In this document: positions 50,753-59,141 of the stretch, one piece after another | How positions within the stretch are numbered: position 1 is the stretch's first letter | How the letters are laid out: each line of letters starts with the position of its first letter | Assembly: GCA_036504335.1 (NCBI GenBank) | Contig: DASXVJ010000020.1 | Span: 294,008 to 358,007 of the forward strand | From: Fen-183 sp036504335 | GTDB taxonomy: Bacteria > Acidobacteriota > Thermoanaerobaculia > UBA5066 | DNA length: 64,000 nucleotides | Reading direction: 5' to 3' | Translations under genes and position numbers: made by a program | The notes under the pieces: model-generated | Database searches by the model: none | Seen by the model: only the letters and a program-made list of their open reading frames with translations | Told to the model about the DNA's origin: nothing

Positions 50753-52606
50753 ATGCGGTCCCGCGCCTTTTCCGGCGCCCTCGTGCTCGCCGCCGCGTCG
50801 CTGGCGTCCGCCGCCTTCGCGGCGGACGCGCCGCGCGGCGCGGGAGGCCTCTGGTACCGCTATCCGCTGCCCGGCGCCGAGGTGAAGTCGCTCGTTGCGG
50901 ACCCGGCCGTCTCCGGGCTCTACTGGGCGGGCACGGCGCAGGGCGGGATCTACCGTTCGTCGGACTGGGGGGCGTCGTGGCAGAGCCCGCCCGAGGGCCT
51001 CGCGTTTCCCGGATACGCCGTCACGTCGCTCACGCCTGATCCGCTCCGGCGCGGCGCCGTGTGGGCGGGCCTGACGGGGGTGGTGAAGGGCGGTCTGCTC
51101 GCGCACTCCGCGGACGGCGGGAAGCGCTTCGACGTCGTCCGGCGCTGGGAGGATCGCGCGGCGGCGCGCGTCGTGGCGGTGGCGGCGCCCGGCGGCCGGC
51201 GCGTCGTGGCCGTCGGCGGCGACTACGGCATCGAGATCTCCGAGGACGACGGGCTCACGTGGCGCGCCTCGGCGCCCGCGCTCGACGCGGGCAGCGGCGT
51301 TTCGTTCCTCGCGTTTCATCCGTCTCGCGCGGGCGTCCTCTACTGCGGGAGCTTCCGCCACCCCTTCCGGTCGGCGGACGGAGGGCGCACGTGGGCGCGG
51401 ATCGCGGCGGGCATGGTCGAGGACACCGAGGTCTTCGCGATGGACTTCTCCGCTGCGTCGCCCGACGAGTTCTGGGCCGCGACGTGCGGATGGGTCTACC
51501 GGACGAGCGACGGCGGGACGAACTGGACGCGCTACAAGGACGGCCTCCTCGATCGCCGCGCGCACGCCGTGCGCATGGATCCGCGCAATCCCTCGCGCAT
51601 CCTCGCCGGGACGACCGGCGGCATTTTCGAGAGCCAGGACCGCGGCAAGTCGTTCCGGCGGCTCTCGCAGGACGTCGTCGTGAACGCGCTCGTCTTCGAC
51701 CCCGGGGAGCCGTCGCGCCTCCTCGTCGCCACCGAGGCCGAAGGGATCCTGCGCAGCGAGGACGGCGGCGTCACGCTGACCGAGTCGAACCGCGGGCTCG
51801 CTGAGGCCCGCGTCTCCGCCGTCGCCTTGCGTGCTTCGGGGCGCGTCGTGGTCGCGCGGGCGGCCGACGGGCGAAGCGGCGGGCTGTGGGAGGTGGACGC
51901 CGCGTCGGGCGAGACCGTGCGGCTCGCCGTCACGCCGCCGTCGACGGTCCTCGCGCTCGCGCCGGCCGGGCCCGGCCTCCTCGCCGGGACTCCCGACGGC
52001 GTCTACCGGCAGGACGCCGCGGACGCGCCGTTCCGGAAGACGCTCGCGTTCGCGACGCGCGCCTTCGCGCACGACGGGGGAGGGCGGTCGCTCGCGGCGA
52101 CGGACGGCGGCGTCTTCGAGTCGCGCGACGCGGGCCGCTCGTGGGCGCGCCTCGGGACGCTGAAGTCGCGCGTCGAGGACGTCCGGCGCGCGCGGCTGGA
52201 CGACGGCGGCCTCAAGACGTGGGCGGCCGACGCCGAGGGCGTCACGCTGTGGTGGGACGGCCGGGACTGGGTGCGGCGCCCGCTCCCGGGCGGAGGCACG
52301 AAGCTCTCGGGCGGGTTCGGGCGCCCGCGCGTTCAGCCGCGCTTCGCGCCGGAGCCGATCGGCGTCTACGTGGACGCCGAGAAGTCGCTTCTCGTCTACC
52401 GGCCCGACGACGCCGCGGACGGCGGCCTCGCGCTCGCGATGCCGGAGACGGGCCTCGCCGTGTCGGGATGGGCCGGCGATCCTCGTACCGCGTCCGGCCT
52501 CTACATCGCCACGATGGGGCGGGGGCTGTTCCGTTTCGTGCCGGCATCGGCCGTTCCCGCGGTGGCGTCGGCCGCGCCCGCGGCCGAGGGCGCCGCGGCG
52601 CGCTGA
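50753..52606 (+). CDS. Secreted BNR/Asp-box beta-propeller protein
   Basis: A 617-residue protein with signal peptide (GALVLAAASLASAAFA). The sequence is built from propeller blades with Asp-box motifs (S-x-D-x-G-x-[TS]-W): SSDWGASW, SEDDGLTW, SADGGRTW, TSDGGTNW, SQDRGKSF, SEDGGVTL and SRDAGRSW. Such propellers resemble sortilin/VPS10 or photosystem stability-type folds and usually bind proteins or glycans; no sialidase active site was seen. It converges on the DUF192 gene with one base between the stops. Confidence 0.82.
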   Translation: MRSRAFSGALVLAAASLASAAFAADAPRGAGGLWYRYPLPGAEVKSLVADPAVSGLYWAGTAQGGIYRSSDWGASWQSPPEGLAFPGYAVTSLTPDPLRRGAVWAGLTGVVKGGLLAHSADGGKRFDVVRRWEDRAAARVVAVAAPGGRRVVAVGGDYGIEISEDDGLTWRASAPALDAGSGVSFLAFHPSRAGVLYCGSFRHPFRSADGGRTWARIAAGMVEDTEVFAMDFSAASPDEFWAATCGWVYRTSDGGTNWTRYKDGLLDRRAHAVRMDPRNPSRILAGTTGGIFESQDRGKSFRRLSQDVVVNALVFDPGEPSRLLVATEAEGILRSEDGGVTLTESNRGLAEARVSAVALRASGRVVVARAADGRSGGLWEVDAASGETVRLAVTPPSTVLALAPAGPGLLAGTPDGVYRQDAADAPFRKTLAFATRAFAHDGGGRSLAATDGGVFESRDAGRSWARLGTLKSRVEDVRRARLDDGGLKTWAADAEGVTLWWDGRDWVRRPLPGGGTKLSGGFGRPRVQPRFAPEPIGVYVDAEKSLLVYRPDDAADGGLALAMPETGLAVSGWAGDPRTASGLYIATMGRGLFRFVPASAVPAVASAAPAAEGAAAR

Positions 52607-52607
52607 G

Positions 52608-53108
52608 TCAGCGCCCGGGGATCTCGACCCACTTCAGCTTCGCGCCGGGGACGGCGCCCGTCGCGTCCGCGACGCCCGCGTTGACCTCGAGCACGGTGTC
52701 GGACTTCTCCTTCGGCGCGGTGTTCGGGCAGGGCGCGGGGTCGGGGGGGCAGGGCGGCAGGGCCTTGATGACCTCGACCACCGTGCCGTCCTTCGTCGCA
52801 TAGACGAGGTCCAGCGGGAAGTGGCAGTTCTTCATCCAGAACGGCCGGATCTCGAGACCGTCGAACGGAAAGACCATCCCCGCGTTCCTCGGCATCGACT
52901 CGCGGAACATCAGGCCCTGCGCCTTCTCGGCGTCCGTCGTCGCGATCTCGACGGAGACGACCGTGCCGTTCGGCATGACGACGCGGGGCCCCGAATTCGC
53001 CGGCGCCGGGGTCTTCGCCGGCGCCGCGGACGTCGAGCCCCGGTCGGCCGCGCAGGCCGCCGCCGCGAGAAGGAGCCCGGCGAGGACGAGCCGGGCCGGC
53101 CGCCTCAC
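52608..53108 (-). CDS. DUF192 lipoprotein
   Basis: A 166-residue protein. The start GTG 53108 overlaps the pilR stop as GTGA. The N-terminus (RLVLAGLLLAAAACAADRG) is a lipoprotein signal with lipobox Cys. After a linker, the DUF192 domain has VSVEIATTDAEKAQGLMFRE, GMVFPFDGLEIRPFWMKNCH and PLDLVYATKDGTVVEVI, the family core WMKN motif being intact. The family is of unknown function. The insertion CPPDPAPCPNTAPKEK adds two Cys. It is the last gene of the pil regulatory operon. Confidence 0.88.
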   Translation of the reverse strand: MRRPARLVLAGLLLAAAACAADRGSTSAAPAKTPAPANSGPRVVMPNGTVVSVEIATTDAEKAQGLMFRESMPRNAGMVFPFDGLEIRPFWMKNCHFPLDLVYATKDGTVVEVIKALPPCPPDPAPCPNTAPKEKSDTVLEVNAGVADATGAVPGAKLKWVEIPGR

Positions 53109-54547
53109 GACTCGACTTCCTCGACGATTTCCGGCGCCGCCGCCGACTCCTCGCCCTCGCGCCGGATCCCGTACTTCTTCGCGTAGTACCGGAACGAGCG
53201 CTCGGACATCCGGAGCAGCTCCGCGGCCCGGATCTGGACGCCGCCCGTCCTCTCGAGCGCCTGCTGCATCAGCCGCTTGCCGAGCCATTCGAGATACGCC
53301 TCGAGGTCGAGGCCGTCGGCGGGCAGGTCGAATCCCTCCATCGAGGACGCGGGCGGGAGGCCCGCGGGGTGGAGGAACGTGTCGGGAAGCGAGGCCGTCG
53401 TGATGACGTCGGACGGCTCGAGGGCGACCGTGCGCTCGATGAGGTTCTCGAGCTCGCGGACGTTGCCGGGCCACGCGTAGGCCTCGAGGAGCCGCATCGC
53501 CTCCGTCGTGATGCGCTTTTCGGGGATGCCCTGCTCGACGGAGACCTTCCGGAGGAAGTGGCGCACGAGGTGCGGGATGTCGTCGCGCCTTTCCCGGAGC
53601 GGCGGCAGCAGGACGGGGATCACGTTGATGCGGTAGTAGAGGTCCTCGCGGAACGTGCCCTCGGCCACCTTCTTCTGGAGGTCCTTGTTCGTCGCGCAGA
53701 TGATGCGGACGTCGATCGGCTCCTCCGCGTTGCCGCCGACGCGGCGGACCACCCGCTCCTGCAGCGCGCGGAGCAGTTTGACCTGCATCGTGAGCGACGT
53801 CTCGCCGATTTCGTCGAGGAAGAGCGTGCCGCCTTCGGCCTCGTGGAAGAGGCCCTTCTTCTCCTTGACGGCGCCCGTGAACGCCCCGCGCTCGTGGCCG
53901 AACAGCTCGGACTCGAGGAGGTTCTCGGGCATCGCGCCGCAGTTGATCGAGATGAAGGGCCGCGTGGCGCGCGCCGACGCCGCGTGGATCGCGCGCGCGA
54001 CGAGCTCCTTGCCCGTGCCGGAGTCGCCCGTGATGAGGACGGTGGACGTCGTCTTTCCGATCCGGGCCACGAGCTCGAACAGGGCGCGCATTTTTCGGGA
54101 GACGCCGACGACGGGGCCCATGCCGCGCCCGTCGGCGCGCTCCTTGAGCGCGACGTTCTCCTCGACGAGGCGCTTGCGCTCGAGGGCCCGCGCGACGACG
54201 TGCTTGAGCTCGTCGACGTCGAACGGCTTGGCGATGTAGTCGTACGCGCCCTGCTTGAGAGCGTCCACGGCGGTCTTCGTGGACGAGTACGCCGTGATCA
54301 TGACGACCGGCGTGTCGCGGTGGGACTCGCGCACCTTCTTGAGGATTTCGAAGCCCGTCCCGTCGGGCATCTTGAGGTCGGTGAGCACGAGGTCGGGCGC
54401 CTCGCCGTCGAGGAGCGCGAGCCCCTCGACGCAGCCGCGCGCCGCCGAGACGCGGTAGCCCTCCTTCTGGAAGACGATCGTGAGCATCTCCCGGATGCCG
54501 GCCTCGTCGTCGACGACGAGGAGATGGGGGCCGGTTTCGGCCGTCAT
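53105..54547 (-). CDS. pilR: Sigma-54-dependent response regulator, PilR-like
   Basis: A 480-residue NtrC-family activator. The receiver domain has DDEAGIREMLTIVFQKEGY and the phospho-acceptor Asp in LVLTDLKMPDGTGFEILKK. The AAA+ domain has Walker A GDSGTGKELVARAIH, the sigma-54 contact loop GAFTGA and Walker B GGTLFLDEIGETS. A Fis-type helix-turn-helix (IRAAELLRMSERSFRYYAKK) ends the protein. It overlaps pilS by four bases. The target genes are probably pilin and others with sigma-54 promoters; one such promoter is present at 63521 in this window. Confidence 0.93.
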   Translation of the reverse strand: MTAETGPHLLVVDDEAGIREMLTIVFQKEGYRVSAARGCVEGLALLDGEAPDLVLTDLKMPDGTGFEILKKVRESHRDTPVVMITAYSSTKTAVDALKQGAYDYIAKPFDVDELKHVVARALERKRLVEENVALKERADGRGMGPVVGVSRKMRALFELVARIGKTTSTVLITGDSGTGKELVARAIHAASARATRPFISINCGAMPENLLESELFGHERGAFTGAVKEKKGLFHEAEGGTLFLDEIGETSLTMQVKLLRALQERVVRRVGGNAEEPIDVRIICATNKDLQKKVAEGTFREDLYYRINVIPVLLPPLRERRDDIPHLVRHFLRKVSVEQGIPEKRITTEAMRLLEAYAWPGNVRELENLIERTVALEPSDVITTASLPDTFLHPAGLPPASSMEGFDLPADGLDLEAYLEWLGKRLMQQALERTGGVQIRAAELLRMSERSFRYYAKKYGIRREGEESAAAPEIVEEVES

Positions 54548-56238
54548 GGAACCTCCGCGGCGGCGAGCGCCGCTTCCGTGGGTCGCGCGCCGGTCGACGC
54601 GTCGTTGCGCGGGAGCGAGATGGCGACGGTCGCCCCGCGGCCGGGCGCCGAGTCGACCTCGATCGAGCCGCCGTGCTCTTCCACGATCCGGTGCACGATC
54701 GCGAGGCCGAGGCCGGTGCCGCCGGGGAAGCTGTGGGCGAACGGAGTGAAGAGGCGGCCGCGCTCGTCGTCCGTCATTCCGTGCCCCTCGTCGGCGAACG
54801 AAACCTTCCAGGCATCGCCCTCGAGCGTGGCCGTCACCGTGAGCGTGCCGCCGCCGGGCATGGCGGCGAGCGCGTTGCGCGCGACGTTCCAGAAGATCTG
54901 CCGGAGCTGGCCGGGGTCCGCGGGCAGGACGAACGAATCCGGCGCCGTCCGCACGTCGATCGCGTGGCGCGAGGAGACCTCGTCGGAGTGCGCGAGAAGC
55001 GTCAGGACGTCCCGGAGCGCGGCGGGCGCGTCGACGGGCTCGACCGCCCGTTCCTTCGGCCGCACGTACCGGAGGAAGTCCTCGAGGATGGAGCTCAGGC
55101 GGTGCGACTCGGCGACGACGATCTTCATGAGGCGGTGCTCCGGCGAGTCGGACGGCACCGACCCCTGGAGCGCCTGGACGGATCCCGAGATGGAGGCGAG
55201 CGGGTTGCGGATCTCGTGTGCGATTCCGGCCGCGAGCTCGCCGACGGCCGCGAGCTTGTCCTTGAGCCGCACCTCGCCTTCGAGCCGCTTGACGTGCGTG
55301 ACGTTCTGGAAGATCAGGATGCGCCCGACCGTGTAGCCCGATCCGTCGCGCAGGGCCGACGACGACACGCCGAAGTACGCGTCCTGATCCTTGATGCGCC
55401 GCGTCGTCTCGAAGCGGAGGATTTCCGAGCCGGCGGCCGCGATCCGCGTCCAGGCGGCCTCCCCGACGAGGCCGAGCGACTGGACGGGCCGGCCGACGAG
55501 GTCCACGGAGGACGCGCCGAGCAGCTCCTGCGCGGCGCGATTCGCGAACGTGACGAGACCGTCCGGGTCCGTCGTGAGGACGCCGGAGGACATGGAGCCG
55601 AGGACCGACCCGTGGAGGGCCTGGAGCCGCGCGATCTCGGACTTGCGCCGCTCGAGGTCGGTGCGGGTCTCGCGGAGCTTGTTCGAGGAATAGGAGACGA
55701 GAAGAGCCGTCACGACGAACGCGCCCGCGTGAAGCGCGACTTGCCCGACGAGGCCCGCCGCCGTCCAGAGGTGCGGGGTGCGCTCCGTCGTCGGGACGGG
55801 CTTGAGCGCCCCGAAGTACATGAGGTCGACGAGGACGGCGTAGAAGACCGCCGCGAGCCCTGCGGCGACGAGGCCGCCCTGGCGGCCGAGCAGGATGGCC
55901 CCGGCCGCGACGGTGCCGAGGTAGAGGAACGAGAAGCTCGAATCGGCGCCGCCCGAGATGTAGACGAGCCCGGTGATCACGACGAGGTCGCCGAGGAGCT
56001 GGATCGCCGCGTTCGCCTCGGGAGGGATGCGGTCGAGCGAGAGGATCGCGGCGATCGAGATCGAGTACGCGAAGGCCGCGAGGTAGTAGATGTCGTTGAG
56101 CGGCAGCGCCGTCGAGAACGTGAACTGGATCAGAAACGCGGACAGCAGGATCGTCGACACGACGACGACCCTGAGGACGACGAACCCCCGCAGCATCGAG
56201 TGCAGCGGCTCGAACGCACGGATGCGGGAGGAAGACAC
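54544..56238 (-). CDS. pilS: Membrane sensor histidine kinase, PilS-like
   Basis: A 564-residue kinase. About six membrane helices (first 185 residues, e.g. VVVSTILLSAFLIQFTF) are followed by a short coiled coil (KLRETRTDLERRKSEIARL), a PAS domain (DGLVTFANRAAQELLGAS), the dimerisation domain with the phospho-His in AAGIAHEIRNPLASISGSVQ and the ATPase domain with DEGHGMTDDERGRLFTPFAH and GGTGLGLAIVHRIVEEHGG. It pairs with overlapping pilR. Membrane-embedded PilS in other bacteria senses pilin. A 9-bp GC-rich hairpin and a repeat fragment separate it from pilC. Confidence 0.92.
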   Translation of the reverse strand: MSSSRIRAFEPLHSMLRGFVVLRVVVVSTILLSAFLIQFTFSTALPLNDIYYLAAFAYSISIAAILSLDRIPPEANAAIQLLGDLVVITGLVYISGGADSSFSFLYLGTVAAGAILLGRQGGLVAAGLAAVFYAVLVDLMYFGALKPVPTTERTPHLWTAAGLVGQVALHAGAFVVTALLVSYSSNKLRETRTDLERRKSEIARLQALHGSVLGSMSSGVLTTDPDGLVTFANRAAQELLGASSVDLVGRPVQSLGLVGEAAWTRIAAAGSEILRFETTRRIKDQDAYFGVSSSALRDGSGYTVGRILIFQNVTHVKRLEGEVRLKDKLAAVGELAAGIAHEIRNPLASISGSVQALQGSVPSDSPEHRLMKIVVAESHRLSSILEDFLRYVRPKERAVEPVDAPAALRDVLTLLAHSDEVSSRHAIDVRTAPDSFVLPADPGQLRQIFWNVARNALAAMPGGGTLTVTATLEGDAWKVSFADEGHGMTDDERGRLFTPFAHSFPGGTGLGLAIVHRIVEEHGGSIEVDSAPGRGATVAISLPRNDASTGARPTEAALAAAEVP

Positions 56239-56242
56239 CTTT

Positions 56243-56270
56243 AGATTTTAGTTCTTCGAAGGAATTGGGG
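56243..56270 (+). repeat. Dispersed purine-rich repeat, copy 14 (partial)
   Basis: AGATTTTAGTTCTTCGAAGG then AATTGGGG in the pilS-pilC gap, directly next to a GC-rich hairpin. Confidence 0.5.
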
Positions 56271-56273
56271 GGC

Positions 56274-56294
56274 CAGGGGGGCGAAGCCCCCCTG
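56274..56294 (-). other. GC-rich hairpin between pilC and pilS
   Basis: A perfect 9-base-pair stem (CAGGGGGGC, loop GAA, GCCCCCCTG) in the 65-base gap between pilC (stop at 56304) and pilS. It has no T run, so it is not a clear terminator; it could reduce read-through or protect mRNA ends and separate structural from regulatory pil genes. Confidence 0.5.
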
Positions 56295-56303
56295 CCGCTC
56301 CTC

Positions 56304-57509
56304 CTAATTGATCTTCGAAATGAGGTCGAACATCGGCATGTACATCGCGACGACGATCGTTCCGATGACCGTGCCGAGGATCGCGATCATGATCGGCTCC
56401 ATGAGCTTCATGAGGCCGTTGACCGCGTTGTCGACCTCCTCCTCGTAGAACTCGGCGATCTTGTTGAGCATCGCGTCCAGCGCGCCCGTCTGCTCGCCGA
56501 CGCCGATCATCTGGACGACCATCGACGGGAAGACCTTCGTCTCGCCGAGCGGCTCGGCGATCGTGCGGCCCGCCTCGACCGACTTGCGCACGCCCATGAT
56601 GGCGTCCTCGACGATCGCGTTGCCGGCCGTTTTCGCCGTGATCTCGAGGCCGTCGAGGATCGGGACGCCCGACGACGTGAGGGTCGCCAGCGTGCGGCAG
56701 AAGCGCGCGACGGCGATCTTCTTCATGATGTCGCCGAGGACGGGCAGCTTGAGCACGATGCCGTCGATCACGCGCCGGCCGCGGTAGGTCGCGTAGTAGC
56801 GCTTGAGCGCGTACATGAGGGCCCCGATGCCCGCGATGATGAAGATGATGTAGCTCGCGACGAAGTTGGACGCCTTGATGACGAGGCGCGTCGGGAGCGG
56901 GAGCTCCGCGCCGAGGGACGCGAAGAGGGCCGCGAACGTCGGGATGACCTTCCAGAGAATGATGAACACGACGATCGCGGCGACGAGGAGGACCGAGACG
57001 GGGTAGATGAGCGCCGTCTTGACCTGCCCCTTCAGCTTGACGGCCTTCTCGATGTAGGTCGAGAGGCGGCGGAGGATCGTGTCGAGGATGCCGCCCGCCT
57101 CGCCGGCGGCGACCATGTTCACGAAGAGGTCGTCGAACGCCTTCGGGTGCTTGCGCATCGCCTCGGCGAGCGACGAGCCCGCCTCGACGTCCTGGCGCAC
57201 CGCGAGGATGATCTTCTGGAAGAGCCGGCTGTCCTGCTGGTTTCCGAGGATCTCGAGGCACTGCACGAGCGGCAGGCCCGCGTCGATCATGACCGAGAAC
57301 TGGCGCGTGAAGATCGCGAGGCGCCGGGCGTTGACCTTGCCCATCCCGATCTTCGGGACCGCGAGCTCCTTGCCCTTCTCCTTGACGGTCGTGACGTCGA
57401 TCTGGCGGCGGCGAAGGTCCGCGATCGCGAGGTCTTTCGAGTCGGCGACGAGGACGCCGCCGGTCGTGGCGCCCTGGCGCGTGCGGCCTTTCCAGACGAA
57501 TTGAGCCAT
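56304..57509 (-). CDS. pilC: Type IV pilus inner-membrane platform protein
   Basis: A 401-residue GspF/PilC protein. Starting at ATG 57509 with GGAGG six bases upstream. It has the GspF two-domain arrangement: FTRQFSVMIDAGLPLVQCLE in the first domain and RFCRTLATLTSSGVPILDGL in the second, with three membrane helices (including VLLVAAIVVFIILWKVIPTF). It couples the cytoplasmic ATPases PilB and PilT to the pilus. It lies 15 bases after pilT. Confidence 0.96.
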   Translation of the reverse strand: MAQFVWKGRTRQGATTGGVLVADSKDLAIADLRRRQIDVTTVKEKGKELAVPKIGMGKVNARRLAIFTRQFSVMIDAGLPLVQCLEILGNQQDSRLFQKIILAVRQDVEAGSSLAEAMRKHPKAFDDLFVNMVAAGEAGGILDTILRRLSTYIEKAVKLKGQVKTALIYPVSVLLVAAIVVFIILWKVIPTFAALFASLGAELPLPTRLVIKASNFVASYIIFIIAGIGALMYALKRYYATYRGRRVIDGIVLKLPVLGDIMKKIAVARFCRTLATLTSSGVPILDGLEITAKTAGNAIVEDAIMGVRKSVEAGRTIAEPLGETKVFPSMVVQMIGVGEQTGALDAMLNKIAEFYEEEVDNAVNGLMKLMEPIMIAILGTVIGTIVVAMYMPMFDLISKIN

Positions 57510-57524
57510 GGCTTTCCTCCGGAA

Positions 57525-58664
57525 TCAGGCGCGCCGCGCGGCGTTCGCCGGCGGGGGCGGTGGGTTCCCGCCGGCGGCCGTCGACGTCACGACGCCGGCG
57601 CCGCGGGCGATCATCTCGGTGAGCTCGTCCGGGAGCGAGGAGACCGTCATCGCGAGCTCCTGGGAGATCACGCGGCGGTGGACGAGGGTCGCGAGCGACT
57701 GGTTGAACGTCTGCATCCCGTACTTGTTCTGTCCGGTCTGCATCATCGAATAGACCTGGTGGAGCTTGTCCTCGCGGATGAGGTTCCGGATCGCGGGCGT
57801 CGGGACGAGGATCTCCATCGCCATGCAGCGGCCCTTGCCGGAGGCCCGGGGGAGGAGGGTCTGACAGAGGATCCCCTCGAGCACGAACGACAGCTGCGCG
57901 CGCACCTGCGGCTGCTGGCTCGCGGGGAAGACGTCGATGACGCGGTTCATCGTCTGGACGGCGCTGTTCGTGTGCAGCGTCGCGAGGGTGAGGTGGCCCG
58001 TCTCGGCGATGCGGAGCGCGCACTCGATGGTCTCGAGGTCGCGCATCTCGCCGACGAGGACGACGTCCGGGTCCTCGCGCAGGACGGCCCTCAGCGCGTT
58101 CGGGAACGAATGCGTGTCGGCGTGCAGCTCGCGCTGGTTCACGATGCAGCGCTTGTGCGTATGGAGGAACTCGATCGGGTCCTCGATCGTCACGATGTGC
58201 CGCGGCTGTTCGCGGTTGATCTTGTCGATCATCGTCGCGAGCGTCGTGGACTTGCCCGAGCCCGTCGGACCCGTCACGAGGACGAGGCCGCGCGGCTTGT
58301 TGCAGAGCGTCTCGACGACGTTCGGGACGCCGAGCTCGCGGAAGCCGAGGATCTCGTAGGGGATCTGGCGGAAGACGGCCGAGACGGCGCCGCGCTGCAG
58401 GAAGCAGTTGCCGCGGAAACGCGCGAGGCCCTTCACGCCGAAGGAGAGGTCGAGCTCGAGCTGTTCCTCGAACCGGTGCTTCTGGACGTCCGTGAGGATC
58501 GAGTAGGCGAGCTGCTTCGTCTCGGGGACGGTCAGCGGCGGGTAGTCCAGGGGGATCAGATCCCCGTCCACCCGGATCATCGGGGGAGAGTTCGTGGTGA
58601 TGTGGAGGTCGGACCCGCCCCTCTCGACGAGCGTCTTGAGGAGCTGGTGCAGGGTCACCGCCAT
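57525..58664 (-). CDS. pilT: Type IV pilus retraction ATPase
   Basis: A 379-residue retraction ATPase (GGGAGGGA upstream of ATG 58664). Conserved parts are Walker A LVTGPTGSGKSTTLATMID, the Asp box IVTIEDPIEFLH, the Walker B LREDPDVVLVGEMRDLETIE and the His box TGHLTLATLHTNSA. The AIRNLIREDKLHQVYSMMQT motif is the PilT signature that distinguishes it from PilB. Powers pilus retraction for twitching. Confidence 0.97.
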   Translation of the reverse strand: MAVTLHQLLKTLVERGGSDLHITTNSPPMIRVDGDLIPLDYPPLTVPETKQLAYSILTDVQKHRFEEQLELDLSFGVKGLARFRGNCFLQRGAVSAVFRQIPYEILGFRELGVPNVVETLCNKPRGLVLVTGPTGSGKSTTLATMIDKINREQPRHIVTIEDPIEFLHTHKRCIVNQRELHADTHSFPNALRAVLREDPDVVLVGEMRDLETIECALRIAETGHLTLATLHTNSAVQTMNRVIDVFPASQQPQVRAQLSFVLEGILCQTLLPRASGKGRCMAMEILVPTPAIRNLIREDKLHQVYSMMQTGQNKYGMQTFNQSLATLVHRRVISQELAMTVSSLPDELTEMIARGAGVVTSTAAGGNPPPPPANAARRA

Positions 58665-58748
58665 AGAGCTGTCCCTCCCGAGTACCCTGAAATGATACGC
58701 CAGAGGGCTGAGAAAACGTCGCGGCGGGTCGCCGTCAGGCAGGTGGTA

Positions 58749-58880
58749 TCAGGAGGGCCGGGGCTTCCGCTTCCGCAGCGCGTCGAGATCGCCCGTCCAG
58801 CCGACCTTACCGGCCAGCTTCCTCAGGCCCCGCAGCGCGCGCCGCCTCTCGTAATCGTTGATGTTGGGGGTCGTCCGCAT
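58749..58880 (-). CDS. VapB-like antitoxin remnant (43 residues)
   Basis: A small frame on the minus strand starting at ATG 58880, with GAGG six bases upstream and TAGAAT further upstream as a possible -10 element. It reads MRTTPNINDYERRRALRGLR then KLAGKVGWTGDLDALRKRKP. The first residues (MRTT-x-NID) and the end (LRKLAGKV-x-W-x-GDLDALR) are those of VapB (DUF2191-type) antitoxins, but the middle part of about 25 residues is missing, as if removed by an in-frame deletion. No PIN-domain toxin is adjacent. It may be a degenerate antitoxin, or a functional short protein; it lies between pilB and pilT. Confidence 0.5.
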   Translation of the reverse strand: MRTTPNINDYERRRALRGLRKLAGKVGWTGDLDALRKRKPRPS

Positions 58881-58955
58881 GCTGCGCCTCGTAATGCAGA
58901 TTCTAGCGGTACTCATCTCGACCGAAAGGAAGAGAGATTTCTGCTATCGGCGGCT

Positions 58956-59098
58956 GCATTCGCGGCCGCCGCAGGGAGGAATCTGGGGTCGGTCTCCGGC
59001 TGTCAAGGGCCTTCGGCCGCTACGCGGCGCGCGTAGCGCGCCCTTGACGGCCGGAGACCGACGAACACGTTCTTCATCCGGGGACCGCATTCGCGGCC
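58956..59098. repeat. Palindromic element flanked by 12-bp direct repeats, between pilB and pilT
   Basis: Two 23-base arms (58988-59010 and 59040-59062) are complementary with a single mismatch that would be a G-U pair in RNA, with a nested inner stem GCTACGC/GCGTAGC (59019-59025, 59031-59037). Outside them the 12-mer GCATTCGCGGCC occurs directly repeated at 58956-58967 and 59087-59098. The structure looks like a REP/MITE-type element or a processed RNA hairpin. The rest of the 58665-59141 gap holds the VapB-like remnant (58749-58880) and otherwise nothing recognisable. Confidence 0.6.
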
Positions 59099-59141
59099 CC
59101 CGCTGGCAGAAGAAATGTTCGGTCTTTCTTTCCTCGGTGCC

